A DNA stretch of 64,000 nt from Nephrocerus scutellatus (GCA_947095585.1 OX352761.1:32827777-32891776), one strand, 5' to 3'; counted from the first letter of the stretch, positions 46,760-61,500 are shown. Translations and numbers: made by a program. The notes: generated from the letters alone by a model not told the origin.

Positions 46760-46929
46760 CAGTTGCTCACTGCAATCCGATGAGAGCAGTAGTCTTCATT
46801 CGCGCTTGTGCTTTGTATGTGGAAACGGAAAGAAAAGGAAAAAGAAAAACCGAAAATATTGACTGTCTGGTCAGTGGCTTAGCACATCGCATCATCGCGC
46901 TCGTCGTGTGTTCTTGCAAAAAAAAAAAA

Positions 46930-47443
46930 TAAAAAAAACAACCCATAAAATTTTTCATATAACTTCTCTAAAAGGATATACATGTGCAAAATTTGACCCG
47001 GGTTAATTTGGAAAAGATTTATATAAAAAGTTTTGTCCATTGGAGATAAAAATTTTTAAGAAAATCGGGGTAATTTTTTTAAAAAGTTTGTATGGAGTCT
47101 CACTACCCCGGGACCCGGGCACAAAAATGTTGTCCATTGGAGAAAAATTTGAAGAAAACCGGGCTAATTTTAAAAAAAATTTAAAAAAAATTTAAAAAAA
47201 AATTATGGGACCTCATGACCCAGCGGCCCGGGTCTCCAACATTTTTACAAAAAGTGTTGTCCGTCGGAGGTACACATGTATATAAAAATTGAAGAAAATC
47301 GCGTAAATTTTGTAAAATATTTGCAACCCTGTGGCCCGAGGGGCCCGAAATTTAAAAAGAAAGTGTTTTCATCGGAGATATGCATGTGTGCATGTGTTCC
47401 AATGAAATCGAACTTTGAGAAGTGGGTTAAAAATTGATCGCAA
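46930..47443 (-). repeat. ACACATGTGT-core repeat copy inside the CR1-like LINE
   Basis: It starts AACAACCCATAAAATTTTTC, has GGGACCCGGGC and GCGGCCCGGGTCTCC blocks, cores near 47270 and 47385, and stops at ATTGATCGCAAG, where the LINE endonuclease frame begins. Confidence 0.65.
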
Positions 47444-47444
47444 G

Positions 47445-50175
47445 GGTCGATGTGTGTAACATTCGTGGGCTTATATCGAATCTCTCTGTCACGTACGTCC
47501 ATTTAGCAGACCACAAACCTGCTATTCTGGCACTAACAGAAACACAGGTTAATGCTGATTCCGACGTTTCGGATTTTAGTTGGCCTGGTTACAACTTGGT
47601 ACCAATATGTTTTCCCCACCGCGGTCTCGCCATTTATGTATGTAGTGATGTTGCTTATCAAACTCAAGCACAGTTCAATGTTCCAACGCGGAATTTAATT
47701 TCATTTTGCTCAAAGTCAATGTGCGTAAGCATGTCATTCACTACTGCTTCATATACGGAAGCCCCACTTCAGACATTGTCTCAAATTGTAGTGAGTTAGA
47801 TGCACTGTCTGACTCAATAACTAGAATTTTGTCGCTTGATCCATTTTCTGAAATCGTCATTGCGGGTGATTTCAATATACACAATTCTAGTTGGCTTCGC
47901 CATTCAAGCTTAACAACACCACAAGGAAACGATGTTGAATAATTTGCTGTTTTTAACAATCTCACCCAGCTTGTGAATGAGTCCACTCGAATTCCAGACG
48001 TTGTAAGTCATAACGCTAATACCATTGACCTGTTTCTAACCTCCCTTCCTAACAAATACACCGTCAGGTAATTATCACCTCTGTGTAAAACCACACAGTT
48101 AAAGAAAAAACTCCTAAAAGAATAGTATGGCTACACGAGAAAGCCGACTAGGTTGGCCTCAATAATTTCTTTAGAAGCATTAACTTGCCACCTAATGCGA
48201 ATAATGATGTGGATGCCACTTCTGATACGATCACTAACATAATCCTTGAGGGTATGAGACAGTTTATCCCTTCCAGGACTAAGTGTATCAAACCGAAGGA
48301 AAATGCTTAGTATGATTTAAGCTGCAAAGAGGCTACTAGGAACCGTGAGGTATGCTTTCGGTTATATAAAGAAAACCCCGCATTCGAAAACCGAACCAAA
48401 TTTAGACGATTCAGAAATGATTGCAATGCCTGCCTTAGACGAGTCAAATTCCACTATGACCAAAAACTGAGACAAAAAATACTTCAATGTCCCATAGGAA
48501 GTAAAAATTTGTGGTCATTCGTGAAACGAATTAATAATACTGCCTCGTCCTCAATTCCAAAGCTCATTCACAATGACATTCCAACTGTCAGCTCTATAGA
48601 CAAGGCAAATCTGCTTGCTTCACATTTCGCAGCTAGCTCCACGCTACCAGATAGCGCGTTGTCACCGCCGGATTGAGTCGAATCCTCTATGGGACAGATT
48701 TACTTTCATACCCGTCAACTGACTAGAGTATTAAATGATCTTAACATTCATAAATCTGCTGGACCTGATGGTATTCCCGCTATAGTTTTAAAGATGTGTT
48801 CTTCAACGTTGGCATTGCCACTGCGCAGGCTTTTCCATTGCTCTTATACTTCTGGAGTGGTCCCAAGGAATTGGAAAAAAGCGTTTATCCAACATTTTCC
48901 TCGTACCGACCCATTGCGCTAACATCCATACTTTCTAAGGTCATGGACACGCTGATCAATCGTAAGCTTATGCAATACCTCGAATCATGTGAAATCCTAA
49001 TCGACCAGCAGTACGGTTTTCGTAGGCAACTTTCTACAGGTGACTTGATGGCTTATCTCACTGAAAAGTGTAAACAGTCTATTCTCAGATTTGCTAAAAA
49101 CAAAGTTGTTGCACTCGATATTTTCAAGACATTTGACAGAGTCTGGCATCAAGCGCTTTTGTCGTAAATCAATGTCTATGGAATTAATAAGGCGCTGCTC
49201 GATTGGACTAGTAACTACCTTTCTGACCGTTCAGACCAGGTCGTATTGGACGGATTCAAATCCAATGTTCACCGCATAAACGCCGGTGTTCCTCAAGGCT
49301 CTATTTTATCTCCGACACTCTTTCTGATTTTCATTAATGATCTCCTATCCGCCACCTCTTATCCAATGCATTCTTTCGCTGACGACAGCATTCTTAGCTT
49401 TTCATATTACTTCACGCTTTCTGCACGCCCCTCTTCGTCGCAAGTGGAACTTGAACAACAACGTATGTTAAGCACGTTAAATTCTGACCTTGACAACATA
49501 AAAAGCGGGGACTACATAATACAGTTAAATTTAACGCTTCTAAAACCCAATGCTGTCTTCTATCGTCGAAGCGTAATTTAAGCCCCCAACCTTTATCCAT
49601 GAATGGATCTTGCATCAAAGAAACTGAAAAACTCTCAATTCTCGGTATGTGCGTCAACAACAAGCTTCGTTGGAACGACCACATATTTGCCATCATCCAA
49701 AATGCAGCGAGATGTTTAGGTTTCTTAAAATGATGCAAGATGTAGGTACTTCACTCCTTCAGATCTGGCTACTATTTACAAGGCGTATATTGGCCCTAAG
49801 CTTGAATGCAACTGTATTGTCTGGGAAGGTGCCCCCAAAATCCCATTGCATCTACTAGACAGAGCTCAGAACCACGCGTTAAAACTTATTGGTGACGTAA
49901 ATATCGCGAAAACAATCGAATCGCTTGAACATCGTAGAAATGTTTCCTGCCTGTCACTGTTTTATCGCTTTTTCCTCAAGCGGTGTTCAAAAGAAATATC
50001 CAGATGCATCCTGCCCATTCTCAAACCCATCTGTAATACCCGTGCCTCAACTCGAGCTCACGGGTCCACCATTAAGCCTATCTTCGGACGTACTAACCAA
50101 TTGTTTCCTCATTTGTATGATCTGCCGTCGTTTAAGACACGCGTGCATAGACATCTCATCTTTTCCTCAACCTAA
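47445..50175 (+). pseudogene. CR1-like ORF2 (endonuclease-reverse transcriptase), broken
   Basis: Endonuclease: CNIRGLISNLSVTYVHLADH, LALTETQV and VIAGDFNIHNSSW (47450-47940). RT: NIHKSAGPDGIPAIVLKMCS (48740), PIALTSILSKVMDTLINR (48910), QQYGFRRQLSTGDLMAYL, VVALDIFKTFDRVWHQALLS, INAGVPQGSILSPTLFLIF and FADDSILSFSY (49380). The C-terminal part has NVSCLSLFYRFF (49940). Several stops and frameshifts (around 47700, 47940, 48310, 48675, 48900 and 49165) disable it. The same C-terminal motif recurs in the fragments at 53.3-55.0 and 60.7 kb. Confidence 0.8.
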
Positions 50176-50249
50176 TTTCCCAACGCCCACGCTGTGCTAA
50201 TCATTATAAGAGTGTAAATCCCTTAAGCGTGTGTACATTATAAAAAAAA

Positions 50250-50905
50250 GTACATGGTGTCCACGTCTGCGAGTAGAAGATCCAACATTGGTCCCGCAAT
50301 TAAAATAGTGAAGCAGTGCAATCCTTTAATTATCTTAGGTTAACTGTAGCAGCCGATAACAGCATGGAACCAGAAATACGCGCACGTTTGCTCAAAGCCA
50401 ACAAAGCCTATTTTAGTCTGTCATGACTCTTAAAATCCAGGAATTTAACCATAACATCCAAGCTCCTGGTGTATAAGACAATGGTCTTACATATGTATCC
50501 GAGACTTGGGTGCTTAGCTAAAAGCATTCTGATCTCTTAGCCGCGTTCGAGAGATAAGTCTAACATAGCATTGTTGGCCCCGTATGTGACGAAGGACGTT
50601 TCCGGAGACTCTATCTATAGAATTAAGCTCGGTACGCTCCGGTGGGCAGTACACCTAGCTCGCATGAGCGAAGAGGATCCTGCTCGGAAAGTCCTTTGCG
50701 GTAGGATTTATGGAACACGAAAGCGAGGCCGGCCAAGTCTACGCTGGAAGGAGGGCGTAGACCAGAACGCCCAGAGTTTAGGTTGCTTTAGTTGCCAAAC
50801 TGGATAACATCGGCTCGAAATCGGGACCGGTGGAGAGATTTTTTGCGGGAGGCCGGGCCCGGACACCGGTTGTGGAGCCAAATATGATGATGATGATGAA
50901 TTGCA
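50250..50905 (+). pseudogene. LINE-D copy, 3' part
   Basis: Resumes at GTACATGGTGTCCACGTCTG, with a VYKTMVLPVL-like region, [40 protein letters not shown] and RWKEGVDQNAQSL (50571-50807), then GTGGAGCCAAATATGATGATGATGATG as the 3' tail. Stops are present. Confidence 0.75.
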
Positions 50906-51339
50906 AGAACTTACTTTAGCATTTCCGTGGGATTTCCATTCGGTCCCAAGGTTTTTTTCTTTGCAGAAAGCTTGCGGCTTGTTAAAGCTCTTCTTCACCG
51001 GACAGTGGCGAAGTTAATTATCTTTCTTAAGTTCTCACTGGGATAGTTGGGAACAAAGTGTTATCAATATTTTCCACTTATCTTGCATACATTTTGTGGC
51101 TTAAGTCCCGAGCCCACTTTGTTTATTACATAGTCTTTTTAATAAATTCCAAACCCAAACAAAAATACTTAAAAGACTGGATGCAAGATATCCAGCAAGA
51201 ATGCATTAAAGTCACTATTTTGAAGCTGTGGATATTATCGGGAAGGCCCTGACGGAAAAACTAAAAGTCATTCCGCTCTCTGATTTCCAACACTAGTACG
51301 AAGAATCGTCTTTTATATTTTGTATTTTGTATTTTGAAA

Positions 51340-51655
51340 AAAGTTCTTCAATTATTAAATTTGTTATTAACTTCGAGCGATCGTGGCTGGCTTGCTGCTG
51401 GAATCATGTGATCAATTTTTATTTCACTTCCTAAAGCGCGATTTTATTCAAACTTTGCACACATGTGTATCTCCGATGACAACACTTTCTATTAAAATTT
51501 AGAATATGGTCCCAGAGCCGGGAGGCTCCTAAATATTTTTTAAAAAACTAACCCGATTTTATTATCTCCGATGACAACAGTTTTTGTATGGAAGTAATCG
51601 GGAACAGGGTTGAGGGGTTCCAATATATATCTTTTTTTTATGGGTTGTTTTTTTA
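51340..51655 (+). repeat. ACACATGTGT-core repeat, short copy
   Basis: It has ATCATGTGATCAATTTTT, a core ACACATGTGTATCTCCGATG near 51461, and a TTTTTTATGGGTTGTTTTTT end. 51660-52500 is AT-rich, without a recognised gene. Confidence 0.6.
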
Positions 51656-52469
51656 TATACGTACAGGCGTTTTGAAAAATAAGGCCTTCCCTTTTATCGT
51701 ACAGCTATGGAAGATATCTCACTCAATGGAAAAAGTTTTCAGTTCTTAAAATAAAAAGTTCTCAGGATTGTAGTAGCAATTAATTTTTTTCTAAATTGTT
51801 TACTTTTTTATTAATTTAAGAAAATTGTAAAAAATGTACATTACAAATACATCTGAATTGAATCCTTCAATAAATATTGCATTTCATTATATACTTTCAG
51901 AGTTAAATCCTTTAATATTATTTTATATTGCAACAATTATTAAATTTCATTGTATACATTTACAGTTAATATTTTAAATGAAATATCAGCTTAGGGATAT
52001 AGCCCTTAGAATGTTTTTTTAGACTTCGTATGCCCGATTTTTCCGCTACGATAGTGGCACCGCATTTTATATTTCTGAACATAATACTAAAGCATTGCTA
52101 GATTAAATTGGATCAAGCTAGCCGAACGGTTTATGAAAGGTTTCTTATAAGGAACGTACTGCGCATCCAATAAATATGTTGTTGCTGTACAAAGTAACTC
52201 GTTTGATAAAACTTCAACAGTTTAATTACACCAAACTGTATTATTTATTATGAATTTTGTAAGAATTTTAAATTTGGTTCTTAGGAATTCACGGTCTTTT
52301 CATTGCCTTTTACGTAGTCTATATGTGACTAAAGATTATTCACACAAATAAATTTGATTGGCAAGTACATATACATAGAAACATTAAGAAATACAACATA
52401 CAAAGTAAAAAGTACAGTGGGTTGGTATTAAAAGAAATCTAAAAATATAGGAGGGGGACATAAGATTAC

Positions 52470-52475
52470 TTTATT
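52470..52475 (-). terminator. PP2A B'' polyadenylation signal
   Basis: TTTATT on the plus strand is AATAAA for the minus-strand gene, 36 bp after its stop codon. Confidence 0.65.
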
Positions 52476-52510
52476 GCACTCATAATCTGCATTATATAAG
52501 AAAAAATTTA

Positions 52511-55500
52511 TCATTCTGAAGATTCTTCTGAGATTAATAGTTCATACTCTTGCGCAGCAAAACGATCCCAGTCGGTCATCTGAAATAGAAAGACAATTTT
52601 TTACATAAGTATTAAATATATATAAATATTAAAATAAAAAAGTTGTACAAAGATAGAACTTAATCCATTAATGGAGACCAGGGCCGTTTCTATATGCTTT
52701 GCCGCTCTAGGCAAGAATGTTAAATTCCGCCATCAGCCTATCATCACCATCACTCTCTCTTTTATTCACCAACATCCAAATGGCATAACAATCTGTTATA
52801 ATTCAAATAACAATTATTAATCCCGGTAATTATATCAATGTTTTACACTTCTTTATATATATATATATATAATAAAAAGTAAAACGGTTGCTACATGGTA
52901 CAAATATTAAATATAATATTTGAAACCTGAGAAATTAAAGAATTAAGACAAGAAGGGACATTGTATCATCCAGAATACAAGACTTAATACTTTATACATC
53001 TTGACCTCACCTATGCTGCATGGAAAACTAAGTAAATCTGCAATTTCGTTCAACCGTGTGAATTGTTTTTACACAGAACTAATACAACTACGTAGAGACG
53101 CTGGAACGAATACTCATACAGTCGTTATATGACATCAAAAAAAGGCGGTTGCATTGTTGGCTAATCCATTATTTTCAACCTGGGCCTCAATCCAAAATTC
53201 CCATATTTCGTTTCTCAATTGTGCAGACATGAACATAGATTCCCTTAGAATGTAAAAAAGGAGAGCTAAGTGAACACCAACGCGTAAATTAAGCCCCCAA
53301 CCTTTATCCATGAATCAAAGGAACAAGAAGCTTCGATGGAATGACCACATATTCGCTATCGCTAAAAATGTCGCAAAATTTAGGTTTCCTAAAACAGTGC
53401 AAGATATACTTCACTTCCGCAGACCTGGCTACTATTTACGAGGCATATATTCGCCCTAAACTTGAAAAAAACTGTATTGTCCAGGCAGGTGCTCTTATTA
53501 TAAATAAATATTGCGAAGACAATAGAGTCGCTTGAGCATCGTAGGAATGTTACCTGCTTGTCACTGTTTTATCGGGGTGTTCAAAAGAAATATCCACATG
53601 AATCCCGCCCATCTTCCAACCCAACCGGAATACCAATGCCTTAACTCGAGCTCACGGGGTCTAAAACGTGACTTTATAAAATTGTTGTGTAAAATTTTAA
53701 TGTGATGGTGCTGAATCCTGTTAGAATGTCCAGCGGTTGTTCCCAAATTTATTGTATGCCCAAGCGAAGCATCATTTAATACCTTTTTCCGGTACACTTC
53801 TGGATTCACCTTGACGCCCTGATCGTTGTCGTCAAGGTGAAACCAGTCGTTGTCGTTGGACTTGTCCTCTAACCGCACACAATTTTGTTTGTATAGGTAT
53901 TGTTGAACCGTAAATTTGTTTTCATCAGGTAACATCAAGTTGACGGGATAGCTACGTTCGTTCAGACGTTTTAGCAATCTGCATCTTTCAAGTCTTTGAA
54001 TATTGTAGAGGGCTTCAACTGTAGTTCAATTTTCATTATCTGTCGGATGCTTCTATAGGACACGCGCAGCTTTTTTTGCAGTTTTTCGCACTTTGTCGTG
54101 TTTTCGCTTAATTTGAGACTTTGCGAACCATCTCTGGCGATGTTTCTGTTTTATTTTATTCATATTATGTTTTGGTACCTAACCCATTAAACGATAAAGA
54201 GGAGGTTTCTAGAAAACTCTTCGATATCCATTAACGACGACTTTAATGACCGATATATTATTAGTAGCTGTTAAGTTTATTCAAGACTAGTTGAGTGTCC
54301 GGCGTTGCCCGGTCGGAATACAAATGATTCGACACTAATATGGCCCCCATCCACCGCACTCCAACAAATGCCACACAGTTCTACGAAAATACTCCCTATT
54401 CGACCAGCCCCAATGACCGACCACCTTCCCTATTCATCGGCACCAACAACGAAAAAATCACGACCATCGACCACCATACATTTTCGATCCACACCCACCA
54501 GCAACCACTGACAACATCATCGAACACCCACCAACGACAGATACGAATGGATTATATTCCCTCAAAACTTGAATACAAGTATATTGACTGGTAAGGTGCT
54601 TCCAAGACCACATTGCTTCTACTAGACAGAATACAGGAACCCCGCGATAATATCACGAAAACATTCGACCCGTTTCTACATCATGGCAATGTTTCCTGCT
54701 TGTCACTGTTTTATCGCTTTTCCACAAGTTCAAGGTGTCAAAAAAATTCATCCACATTACTCGTGCATCAATTCGAGCCCACAATTCTATCATTAGGCCT
54801 ACGTATCCTCGGAAGTACCAACCAATTCAGAGATTCCTTCTTAAGCCGCCTAATAATAATATGGAATGAATTGCCGGATTCGGTGTTTCCGCAGCTATAT
54901 TATCTGCAGGTATTTAAGTGGCATGTGCATAGACATATAAACGTTTCCTCCTTAGTTTTCTAACGCCCACGCTATGCTTGCATTATAAGGGTGCAAATCG
55001 CTTGAGCGTGTGTACGTTATAAAAAAAGACAAAAAGATGACCATGTCACAATTGTTTTTATTTTTCTGAGGAGGGATAGATAAATAATTAATGAGAACTA
55101 GGAAGAAATTAGAGTAAAACACCAAGAAATGAGGCAACATTAATTGAGAAAATTCTCAAATTGTTTAGCTCATTTCCTTGCTGTGGTCTTTGTTGTGAAT
55201 CAGTGTTTCCGAGACTTACTTACTTGCTTGCTTATTTAATATGGCGGTGATACGTCATGATGAGTTGCTTACGATTGATACATTGTTAATTGAATTTAAA
55301 TTAAAAAAACATACACAATTTACACTTTCACATACTGATTCAGTTTATACAACGATAGATCGATATATATAGATATATAGATCGATAGAAATTTATAGAG
55401 TTTGACTTCATCTATCATCCTGCACCGTCAGACTAGTTTGGCTCATTGGAGAGCTATCTTTATAGAATTACAGAGTTTGGTCCAGAAATCTAAAAACTCT

Positions 55501-58500
55501 GTAGTAGTAGGGTTAAAAATGAGATAAAATGTGATAATGCATTTTTATCAACTAATCTCTAAGACCCCCCAATACTAAGTTTGCAGAATTTTAAGAACTA
55601 TTTACCGAATATATGTGTTTTTGTTTCAGCAATACCTGTAAAACAATACACTAGAAATATGGCAAAAACAATATAAGCCAAGCCGTTTTTATATCATAGA
55701 AATAGGAACGTAAGGATTAAAGACTTAAATTGTAAGCACTGCAAATTATTTACATATTCATCTCGTTGAATGGCAAACGGATCCCTCTGTTCGTGATCGA
55801 GGTACTTCTCTAGGTTGAAAAATGTATCAAAAAATACATGGGTCATTCTGCACTTTTTCAAATCACCAAGTGTTATACAGTCCGGTTGATTTGGTTTTAT
55901 CATATCGAGCATCTGAAAGCCAAATAGAAAATGAAGTAATAGGATTTTGTAAGGGGCTATTTCCTAATTTCTTACGCACTTGACATAGGCAGTCTTCATA
56001 AGGTAACGTTTCTATTCCGATCGATTCCATCCGTTGTTGCTGCTCCTCGTAAAAATACTCGAGTTCATACATTGACAATATTCCATCTCCATCCAAGTCC
56101 ATACAGCGGAACCAATATTCGATCGCTGTAGGAGATCTTTTATCCTCCTCGGAGAGAATAAACCAAACAAAATCTGTATAGGACATGTTCACATCTTCGG
56201 GCGCAACATTTTTCTGTTTATCTATGCGCGTAACACATCCAGAAAAAATTCGCTCTATAATACGAGTGGAAAGAGCATGGTCACTATGTCTTGCCAAGTC
56301 GTCTTGGCTAATAAGCAAATCATGATCACGGTCTAACTCCCAGAATTTGCAATAAATTACATAGAAGTGCTCGTAACTGAAAAATGCCATGATTTGATTG
56401 ATGTCATCCTCTTCTTCCAAGAGGGTAATAATCTTAAAAGACAATTAAAATTTATTAATACAAGAGTGACTTTATTTAAAAAGAATGGTATGAAAATGTT
56501 AACCAAAAAATGTTGCAATCACAGTTATTGCTGCACGGCGGATGTATTTTTATTCTTTATTCAATGAATTTTGTTCAGTTAAGTAATAGGTATTCACTTG
56601 TATTATAATAGTTCTTGTGAGCGGTAATTTTTTGAGTTGTCAGATAGAAAGCAAACCTAACATAAATTTCGTTTCAAAAATATTTCGAGAGAAAATAAAT
56701 ATTTAGGATTATTTTGTAAATTTTAAGCAACAATAGCGATAATATATCGCTAACACATATATTAATTTGTAGTAGTTTGCTCTTTTTTTATCACGTTTAC
56801 ATTTACCTTACATAATTTGTATGTGGGGTAATTGTAAACGTCAAGAAAAGTAATAAGTAGGTCCAAAAAATCATCTCAAAGTTTTTCCCGGACCTCTACA
56901 TCTATTTTTACTAAACATTAAAGCCTCCATTTATTACCACAACTGTAATATAGTTCTACTTTACGCTTCTACTATTTTAATAGGGTGACCAATGTGGGAT
57001 TTTTTGCTCGCAGTCGTAGCCACCATGCACTTAGTTTTGCTCTAATTTATGTGGAGCCTTGAATTTCGAGCCGCCTCTTTGATTTGGATGACAGCTTTTT
57101 GTACATTACTTGGGTTTCTACCAATTATGTCAAAATCTGCATAAGTCAGTATCTGAATGGATGGGGAGGAAAGGATTGTTCCTCTCGCCATCCCATCCGA
57201 GTCTTGGATAAGAATTTCTTAAAACGACAGTGAAAAGAGGACTCAGGCCAGCCCATCCCCTTGTCGTAGCCTGTTATAGATGTTGAATGGGCTTGTTCCG
57301 GATATTGTAACTTGGCTTGTAACATGGGTCAGGGTCATCATCACCATCAAGCATTTTTTTTTCATCCACAAAATAAAAAGCGAATTACGGATAGATAATG
57401 CTCTTTTTAAATTCTCTATATTAACTTCACTTGCCCGTGGGTCGTCGGTCGTCGGTCGGTCGTCGGTCGTCTGTCGTGGATTCTTGCGATCAATTTTTAA
57501 CCCACTTCCCATGGCCCGATTTTATTGAAATTTTGCACACATGTGTATTTCCGGAGACAACACTTTCTATTAAATTTTGAGGCCCCTCGGGCTGCGGGGT
57601 CGGGGGGCTCCCAAACAAAAATTTTAAAAAATTTACCCGATTTTCTTCAAATTTTACACACATGTGTATACCCAATAAACAATACTTTTTCGAAAATTTG
57701 GTAGTGATCGGTTCCCGGGTTCGGCCGCAAGGCCCTTATACATTTTTTAAATATCTGTACTGGCATCAGATATTCGTCGCCCTTTATGGACTGTGTGCGG
57801 TGTGTGCTGCGCAGTCGGTTGCGCTGCATGGTTTTGGTGGTGGTGGAGAGAGAAAGAGAAATCTTAGCGCACGCACAAATGAACCCAGCAAATGAAACGA
57901 GACATACATGTTTTATGCTTACTTCAACTTTCATTTTTTTATTTACTGAATTGTATTTTTATTGATGTCGTTTTTTTTGTTGTCGATATCAACTTACAGA
58001 TAGAACAACAAGTTTTCACAATATTCTGTCATTTGGCGTTTTCATAAATTAGTTCAGAGCAGTCAAAGAGTTCTCAAGATAACTGCTCGTGTTTCTTATT
58101 TGCTCAGAGTATGAGCGTGCTCTACGAGCTCAGAATAAAATGATCTGAGCATTTTCAATTTTAACATCTGATGTCAAATGTCTGTTTCGATGATTTTCTC
58201 CTACAATAAAAATAAAATGGCCCAGGATCGAGGGGCTCCCATATCAATTTCTGCGATTAGAGAATTTAGATGAAAAATTTTAATTTTTATGGGTTGTTTT
58301 TTTCCATTTTATTAAGAAACACGAAAGACGAGTGATACAAATGGCTGCCAAATAGAAACTAACTTTTGAAATAGTATGAAACTTAGTATGGTGTTGTTTG
58401 ACAAATGATTTTCACCCTTTGCTTAGCACAATATGGGCGTTAGGAAATTACAGAGATGGACAGAAGAGATGACTATGTGTCTCATGCGCATGTGTCTTAA

Positions 58501-61500
58501 ATGACTGCAGATCATACAAATGCGGAAACAGAGTCGGACAATTTATTCCACATAATTATTGTACATGTTGGTATAATCTCCAATTTGATATAATTTCAAA
58601 TTTGGTAACAAATACCAAATGTGTGTGTGTGTGTGTGTGTGTATCGCCGATTAGAGAATTTACAAGAAAAATTTTAATTTTTATGGGTTGTTTTTTTTTA
58701 TTAAATTCTCTATATTAACTTCGCGTGCCCGTGGTTGGCTGGTGGGCAGAATCTTGTGATCATTTTTTAGCACACTTCCTAAAGTCCGATTTTATTCAAA
58801 TTTGGCACACATGTGTATTTCCCATGACAATATGACTATTCAAATTTGGGGTACAAATTGTTTACAAAATTTGGTAGTTAAATGAATGGCCCTGGGGTCG
58901 GGGAGCTCTCTAACAAAAATTTCAAAAAATGTACCCGATTTTATTCAAACTGCACATTGTGTATTCCCGATTAGAGAATTTAAACGAAAAATTTTAATTT
59001 TTATGGGTTGTTTTTTTTTATTAAATTCTCTATATTAACTTCGCGTGCCCGTGGTTGGCTGGTGGGCAAAATCTTGTGATCATTTTTTAGCACACTTCCT
59101 AAAGTCCGATTTTATTCAAATTTGGCACACATGTGTATTTCCCATGACAATACTTTCTATTCAAATTTGGGGTACAAATTGTTTACAAAATTTGGTAGTT
59201 AAATGAATGGCCCTGGGGTCGGGGAGCTCTCTAACAAAAATTTCAAAAAATGTACCCGATTTTATTCAAACTGCACATTGTGTATTCCCGATTAGAGAAT
59301 TTACAAGAAAAATTTTAATTTTTATGGGTTGTTTTTTTTTATTAAATTCTCTATATTAACTTCGCGTGCCCGTGGTTGGCTGGTGGGCAGAATCTTCTGA
59401 TCATTTTTTAACACACTTCCTAAAGTCCGATTTTATTCAAATTTGGCACACATGTGTATTTCCCATGACAATACTTTCTATTCAAATTTGGGGTCCTCGG
59501 GCCTCAGGGTCGGGGGGCTCCCATACAAATTTTTTTAAAAAATTTACCCGATTTTCTTCAAATTACGCATGTGTATCCTGTGAACAACCGATGAACAACA
59601 CTTTTCGTAAAAATTCTGTAGCGATCGGGGCCGGGGGTAAGGGGGCACCCATACAAATAGTTTACAAAATTTGGTAGTGAAATGAATGGCCCCGGGGTCG
59701 GGGAGCTCTCTAACAAATCAAAAAATGTACCCGATTTTATTCAAACTGCACATTGTGTATTCCCGATTAGAGAATTTACACGAAAAATTTTAGTTTTTAT
59801 GGGTTGTTTTTTTTTTCTACCTATTAGCTGGCTTCAATAAAAGCATTTTAAAAAAAAAATGTTTTTAAGTATTATTTTTAATATAATTTGAATAATATGG
59901 AGATACACAAAAAAAAAATAATTAACTGGAAATATTTAATATTCTTAGTTATTGTTTCATTTTCATTGGTTATTTTCGGTTTTTTTTTGAAAAATTGTAA
60001 AAAAGTTTCAAACTGTAATGAGATTACATTTTGAACTAGCTATTGACCTTGTAAATTTTCTAATTTAATTATTTCAAATGTTTAATTAACTTCGAAAGAA
60101 CGTTTGCATTAATGTGAAATTGGAAATTTGGCAATGTGGGTTAAATGTGGGACAGTATAGAAATGAGTTCCAAAAATATAACCCAAAACGACTCCTTATT
60201 AATGCAACTATTCAAAACGTTAAGAACAATCGTTCCAAAACACCGCGTATATGAGCTTCACAAAGAAGGTTACTTTCTACTTAAATTCAGTAAGTAGTAA
60301 GAAAGTAAGTAAATCGCACTTACCTCCAACAGGTCGGACTTTCTCAACTCGGACACTGTAATTTTGCCAGACCAACTTCTATTGACAGCGTAAAAGATTC
60401 TTGCAATGACAGTATGTACATATCTGGAATGAAACTCGACAGCTTCTTTTAAAAATGACAATCCTGGATGGGTGTCAACAACATCCTGAATAAGTGGTGC
60501 CAAGTCTTCTGGAAGGATATAAGAGCGATAGCGTTGTCCACGTGACATAATATATACAAATCTGGATGCAGCATCATGACAATACACGGACATTCTGTAA
60601 ATAATAAATTTTTTTTTCATAACAGTATTTAATAGACATTATATAGCTTTTTGCATGGTAGAGCCTGGTCGTTAAGGTTAAGGAGGGGAAAATAGGAAAT
60701 GTATGTGAGCTGCTGATCGCATTGATGCGAAAAAATAGAGCTTGGCAAAACATTATACATACATGTTTTAATGATGGTTATGTGATGAGCATTAAAGCGC
60801 AGGATACAACTGAGTATTTCTCTTGAGCACCGCTGGTGAAAGTAGCGATAAAAAAGTGACAAGTAGGAAACATTCCTCGTTCCTCAAACTTATATGTGAA
60901 GCTGAAAGTGCTGTGAGCTAAAGAATGAATTTGAGTAGAAGCGCCCAATAAGAGATTATTGATGAAGACGAGGCTGTATGTCAGGAAAAAAAGAAGCACT
61001 GGGGAACTCCAGCATTTATGCGGTGATTTTCCAGATTTAACCTAACCTAATTAACCGTCCAAAACCACTTGGATTCAGCGGTCCGATAGATAGTTACTAA
61101 TTCAGTGAATCGACTCCATAAGAACGTTTTTTGAACAAACTAATATCTTGGAAATATCGAGTGTAACAAAATTGATGAATAGACCGGTTCCATTATTCAG
61201 TGCGATATGCCATCAAATCACCAGTAGAACGTTGCCCACGAAATCCGTCCTATTGGTCTCTAAGGATTTCGTGTTTTTAAGATATTTTATGTGCGGCCTT
61301 TGAAAGAAGAGACATAAGAATCAGACGAAGGCACGCTTTGTTTAGGTACAGGCTTGACAAGGTGTTAATTGCCATCATTTCTGGCTCGCTTGAAATTTAT
61401 TCGGTTTTCCTCAGTGCTATATAATACTTCTCTCATACTTATAAAGTCTCTCAAACCAATAGAATAATTTTATGATCACATCAGTGACGGCACGTTACCA

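Larger units (their letters stand above)
46760..50249 (+). mobile_element. CR1-like LINE inserted in LINE-D
   Basis: It begins CAGTTGCTCACTGCAATCCG, a probable LINE 5' leader, holds a core-repeat copy (46930-47443), then ORF2 from about 47445 to 50175 and a short 3' UTR ending GTGTGTACATTATAAAAAAAA. The left and right junctions join exactly the two halves of LINE-D (GAGCAAAACAAA and GTACATGG), as the uninterrupted copy at 39770 shows. Confidence 0.75.

Noticed and set aside
54305..54594. His/Thr/Pro-rich secreted protein
   Set aside because: Low-complexity translation between transposon fragments in a host intron, with overlapping alternative frames of the same kind and no signal peptide.
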